DNA of 8,530 bases, from positions 1 through 8,530 of the forward strand of contig DAIEHO010000147.1 of NCBI GenBank assembly GCA_027353565.1, written 5' to 3'. Below, in pieces: positions 5,541 through 8,530 of the stretch; position 1 is the stretch's first letter; each line of letters opens with the position of its first letter. Under the pieces are notes generated by a model that was not told where the DNA came from, made no database searches, and saw only the letters and a list, made by a program, of their open reading frames with translations. Origin of the DNA: Propionibacteriaceae bacterium. Its GTDB lineage: Bacteria > Actinomycetota > Actinomycetes > Propionibacteriales > Propionibacteriaceae. The translations under genes were made by a program, and so were the position numbers.

Positions 5541-7277
5541 CTATCCGGGCTGTACGGAGTTGCTGGAGATGCCGGGAAGCCCCTCGTGGATGATCTTGCC
5601 CGGGTTGAAGCGCTGGTCGGGGTCGACGCCTTCGAAGAGCTTGCGCTGGATGAAGACGCCCGCGGGGGAGATGTCCTGGTCGAGCCAGGGACTGTGCTCC
5701 TCGCCGACGCCGTGGTGGTGCGACACGGTGCCGCCGTTGTCCATGAACGACTGCTGGATGGCCCGCTTCACACGGTCGTACGACTCCATGTTGTGCTCGG
5801 TCGAGTCGTTGATCGCGAACGTGAAGTACTGGCAGGCGCCGGAGTGGTAGCTGTGTGACAGGTGGCACATGACGAACCCCTGCACGCCCGCCTCCTCCAT
5901 CGCCTTGTACGCCGCGGCCACGGTCTTGTCGTGCATCGTCTTCAGCAGCCGCCACGGCGTCGCGGTCTCCGACACGTCGGCCGGGATGCCGCGGTCGAGC
6001 AGGAAGTCACGGATGTAGGGGATGTCGTACTTCTTCTGGTCGTACAGCGCGCCCGGCCCCTTGCCGACGCTCATGCCGCCGTTGCGGCTGATGATCTTGC
6101 CGACGAGCCCCTTCTCGTACCGCACGTGGACTGGCGTGCCCTCGTAGCCGATGAACCCCAGTGCGATCTTCTCCAGGTCCCAGCCCTTGCGGGTCATGAC
6201 CTCCTGCACCGCGCGGTTCATGAGGTGGGAGACCCGGCTGGACTTCTTGCCGTTCGCCATCGAGAACGCGGTCTCCGCCGCGTCCATGATCCGGGTGATC
6301 GACGGGGCCGCGTCCGAGGCGGCCAGCTCCGTCATGGCCTCGAGCCCCGCGTCGTACGTGGGGAAGAAGTACGCCTGGATCTCGCGTACGGGCGGGAGCC
6401 GGTGCACGTTGACCGTGGCCTCGGTGATGATGCCGAGCCGGCCCTCGGAGCCGAGGACCATCTCGCGCACGGACGGCCCGGACGAGGACGACGGCAGCGG
6501 CCGCAGCACGAGCACCTGGCCATCCATGACCATGCGCAGCCCGCGCGTGATGTCGGCGATGTCGCCGTACTTGTCGGACTGCATCCCGGAGGAGCGCGTG
6601 GCGATCCAGCCGCCGAGCGTCGACCACATGAACGAGTCGGGGAAGTGGCCGAGCGTCCAGCCCTTGGCGTTGAGCTGGATCTCCATGTCCGGCCCGAGCA
6701 CCCCGGCCTCGATGCGGGCGAGACCGGAGGCCTCGTCGATGTCCAGGACCTTGTTCATCCGGCCCATGTTGATGCTGATGACCTGACGGGTCTCCGTCGG
6801 CACGGCCTCGAGGGCGCCCACGATGTTGGACCCGCCGCCGTACGGGATGACGACCGCGTCGGCGGCCGTGGCGGCGGCGACGATCGTGGCCACGTCGTCC
6901 TCGGATCCCGGGTAGACGACGACGTCGGGGAGGCGCCCGAACTCACCACGGCGGACGCGTACGAGGTCGCGGACGCCCCGTCCGAACGCATGGATGACTC
7001 GGTACTCGTCGTCGTCGACGACGTTCTCTTCGCCGATCCCCTCGACGAGGGCGGCGCGCAGGCCGTCTGTCAGCTGCGACGCGGGGATGTCGTACGTCGA
7101 CAACGCAGCCACACGGGGTGCCGGCTTCGTGACGTCGACGCCGATCACGTCCATGACGAACGGTGCGAACTTGGGCTTGTCGGCGAAGGAGAACTCGATG
7201 CCCTCGGCGCCCCAGCCCCACCACTTCTGCTGCTTCACCGAAGCCGGTCCGACGCGGCGGGTCCCGTTCTCGCTCAT
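5541..7277 (-). CDS. Alkyldihydroxyacetonephosphate synthase-like FAD enzyme
   Basis: A 578-residue flavoprotein of the vanillyl-alcohol-oxidase/PCMH superfamily, matching alkyl-DHAP synthase (AGPS) over its length. The known reaction replaces the acyl chain of acyl-DHAP by a fatty alcohol, making the ether bond. N-terminal KWWGWG (18-23) corresponds to the WNGWG region of AGPS. FAD domain about 114-293, with IPYGGGSN (144-151) and GSEGRLGIITEATV (276-289). YIRD (421-424) carries the residue equal to human Arg515. ACQYF places Tyr484 at human Tyr578, and SHHHGVG (519-525) gives His520-522 for human His615-617. This alignment is from memory. The C-terminus is DPDQRFNPGKII. No signal peptide or membrane segment is seen. 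The ATG overlaps the acyltransferase TGA (ATGA); AAGGA at 7284-7288 is the Shine-Dalgarno. Stop TAG. Alternative: a lactate- or glycolate-type FAD oxidase, less likely given HHH and Tyr484. Confidence 0.87.
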   Translation of the reverse strand: MSENGTRRVGPASVKQQKWWGWGAEGIEFSFADKPKFAPFVMDVIGVDVTKPAPRVAALSTYDIPASQLTDGLRAALVEGIGEENVVDDDEYRVIHAFGRGVRDLVRVRRGEFGRLPDVVVYPGSEDDVATIVAAATAADAVVIPYGGGSNIVGALEAVPTETRQVISINMGRMNKVLDIDEASGLARIEAGVLGPDMEIQLNAKGWTLGHFPDSFMWSTLGGWIATRSSGMQSDKYGDIADITRGLRMVMDGQVLVLRPLPSSSSGPSVREMVLGSEGRLGIITEATVNVHRLPPVREIQAYFFPTYDAGLEAMTELAASDAAPSITRIMDAAETAFSMANGKKSSRVSHLMNRAVQEVMTRKGWDLEKIALGFIGYEGTPVHVRYEKGLVGKIISRNGGMSVGKGPGALYDQKKYDIPYIRDFLLDRGIPADVSETATPWRLLKTMHDKTVAAAYKAMEEAGVQGFVMCHLSHSYHSGACQYFTFAINDSTEHNMESYDRVKRAIQQSFMDNGGTVSHHHGVGEEHSPWLDQDISPAGVFIQRKLFEGVDPDQRFNPGKIIHEGLPGISSNSVQPG

Positions 7278-8080
7278 TTATCGTCCTTGCCGGCGGGTGT
7301 CCCGCCATCGTCATCTGCGTGTGGTGGTGTCACAGGGCTCACTGCGGACGGCACCGACGCCTGACGCAACGAGACTGCCCGAGCGTAGTCGTCCAGGGTA
7401 GGTAAGCCATAGGCCCTGGCCGTCGAGTCGTGAAGCTGCTGTACGGTCCGGCGCATGCGCTCGTTGAACTGCCGGGCGATCTCGCCGGGCGCAGGGGTGA
7501 GGGGGTGACCGATGACGACGTGCACCTCAGGGCGTCCACGGGGCAGGTGCCCCTGCCCGTACGGCCAGGCCGCGAACGCGCCCACGAGTGCGATCGGTAC
7601 GCACGGAGCGTTGTGCGAGATGCACAGTGCCGCCACTCCGGGGGTGAACGGGCCCATGGCGCCCGTCCGCGACCTCGTACCCTCGGGGAAGATCAGCAGC
7701 GGCACCCCGTCGGCGAGCAGCTGCTTCGAGAGACCCTTGCGGGTACGCAGTCCGCGACGCTCGATCGGGTACGTGTTCGCGACCAGCGCCGTCGACAGCG
7801 ACTTGATCTTCGACGCGTAGAAGTAGTCGGCCGCGGCGCCGGTTGCGAGGAACTTCGTCAGACGGCGGGGCAGCGAGCCGACCACCAGGGGGGCGTCGAG
7901 ATGCGACGAGTGGTTCGCCACAACGACGAACGGCGCTTCCAGAGGTTCGATGTTCGCGAGCCCGTGGATGTTGACCTTGAGGATGCGCCAGATGAACGGC
8001 TTGAGCAGCAGCTCCTGGGAGACGAACCGCACCCCTGCGAAGATCTCGGACTGGTAGCGCCCCCTGTCAGCCTCAGCCAT
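7274..8080 (-). CDS. PlsC-type 1-acylglycerol-phosphate/DHAP acyltransferase-like protein
   Basis: A 268-residue acyltransferase of the PlsC/LPLAT family. Motif I is NHSSHLD (His57, Asp62), motif II YPIERRG (104-110), motif III FPEGTRS (131-137) and motif IV VPIALVG (161-167). All the catalytic and glycerophosphate-binding features are present. It should transfer a fatty acyl chain to a glycerol-3-phosphate-like acceptor at the membrane. In this setting DHAP, 1-acyl-G3P or 1-alkyl-G3P are all possible. An upstream ATG at 8170 would add 30 residues but overlap the SDR gene by 91 bp. ATG 8080 overlaps the SDR stop as TGATG, has GAGGAA (8087-8092) 6 nt before it, and gives the usual length, so it is preferred. 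The last 25 or so residues are acidic, Pro/Gly-rich and probably disordered. Confidence 0.87.
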   Translation of the reverse strand: MAEADRGRYQSEIFAGVRFVSQELLLKPFIWRILKVNIHGLANIEPLEAPFVVVANHSSHLDAPLVVGSLPRRLTKFLATGAAADYFYASKIKSLSTALVANTYPIERRGLRTRKGLSKQLLADGVPLLIFPEGTRSRTGAMGPFTPGVAALCISHNAPCVPIALVGAFAAWPYGQGHLPRGRPEVHVVIGHPLTPAPGEIARQFNERMRRTVQQLHDSTARAYGLPTLDDYARAVSLRQASVPSAVSPVTPPHADDDGGTPAGKDDK

Positions 8081-8530
8081 CAGGACTTCCTCGAGTTGGA
8101 GAGCTTTCGCGACAGTGCCCGGATCGTGGAACGAGGCAGGTGCCTGCCGATCCATAATGCCGTGTTCCACCGCTTGCTGGGCACAGAGATGACCTTGCCT
8201 TTGGCGTTGTCGTCGAGGGCCTCACGGACGAGCTCGTCGGCCTTGAGCCACACCACGTCGGGCAGCTTGGACGCGTTGATGCCCGCTCGCTCGTGGAACT
8301 CCGTGTGCACCCAGCCGGGCAGTACCGCGGTGACCGTGACACCCGTACCGCGCAGCTCGTTCGCCAGGCCCTCGGTATAGGTGTTCACCCAGGCTTTGAC
8401 GGCTGAGTAGTTGCCGGTGGTGATGATGCCCGACGACGAGCCGATGTTGATGATCGAGCCGCGCCCGCGCGCGGACATCGCGCGCCCGGCGGCGCCCGAG
8501 AGAACGAGAACGGCCAGGCACATCACGTCG
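8080..8530 (-). CDS. Short-chain dehydrogenase/reductase (C-terminal part, start beyond window)
   Basis: The frame runs off the right edge, leaving 149 C-terminal residues of a protein usually 250-280 long. The GxxxGxG nucleotide-binding motif is therefore not visible. Seen here: GSIINIGSSSG (catalytic Ser strand), YSAVK (YxxxK catalytic pair), then LPGWVHTEF, the usual PG segment after the active site. The basic tail (RHLPRSTIRALSRKL) resembles classical DltE-like SDRs (COG0300). The expected reaction is NAD(P)H-dependent ketone/alcohol interconversion. In animals the alkyl/acyl-DHAP reductase PexRAP (DHRS7B) is also an SDR, so reduction of 1-alkyl- or 1-acyl-DHAP is an attractive role here. 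It is the first visible gene of the - strand unit, coupled to the acyltransferase by TGATG. Confidence 0.85.
   Translation of the reverse strand, partial: DVMCLAVLVLSGAAGRAMSARGRGSIINIGSSSGIITTGNYSAVKAWVNTYTEGLANELRGTGVTVTAVLPGWVHTEFHERAGINASKLPDVVWLKADELVREALDDNAKGKVISVPSKRWNTALWIGRHLPRSTIRALSRKLSNSRKS

Noticed and set aside
5862..7364. A 500-codon + strand open frame antisense to the flavoenzyme
   Set aside because: The composition (Arg, His, Asp, Val rich) mirrors the complement of the real gene. No family motifs and no credible ribosome binding site.

Overview
The window is GC-rich (roughly two thirds G+C by eye), with C/G-ending codons, GTG starts, FemX-type cell-wall enzymes and LDTR-type surface repeats. 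This points to an actinobacterium. The genus cannot be fixed from the sequence alone. No tRNA, rRNA, CRISPR array, insertion sequence or phage gene was seen.

Layout: (1) Positions 1-2616, + strand: the C-terminal 871 residues of a large secreted or surface protein. It has four bacterial Ig-like repeats, a unique cysteine-bracketed domain between repeats 2 and 3, and three C-terminal LDTR repeats. (2) Positions 2617-2725: a convergent junction with two back-to-back hairpin terminators. (3) Positions 2726-5036, - strand: a two-gene peptidoglycan unit, a FemX/MurM-like bridge peptidyltransferase followed after 1 nt by an alanine-racemase-fold protein. (4) Positions 5037-5540: a short region holding the femX start signals (a possible leaderless promoter and a possible 12-codon leader ORF), a divergent 55-residue membrane-protein ORF with an ideal ribosome binding site, and two hairpins that share the same 8-nt loop. 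(5) Positions 5541-8530, - strand: three overlapping genes in transcription order, an SDR reductase (its start lies beyond the window), a PlsC-type acyltransferase and an alkyl-DHAP-synthase-like flavoenzyme.

The last block is the most interesting. Acyltransferase, alkyl-DHAP synthase and SDR reductase are the three enzyme types of the animal peroxisomal ether-lipid pathway (GNPAT, AGPS, PexRAP/DHRS7B). Here they are stitched together by TGATG and ATGA overlaps. The flavoenzyme keeps the residues that match human AGPS Tyr578, His615-617 and Arg515, as aligned from memory. A bacterial ether-glycerolipid operon is therefore a concrete hypothesis. The peptidoglycan pair suggests a dedicated amino-acid racemase serving, or regulated with, interpeptide bridge synthesis.
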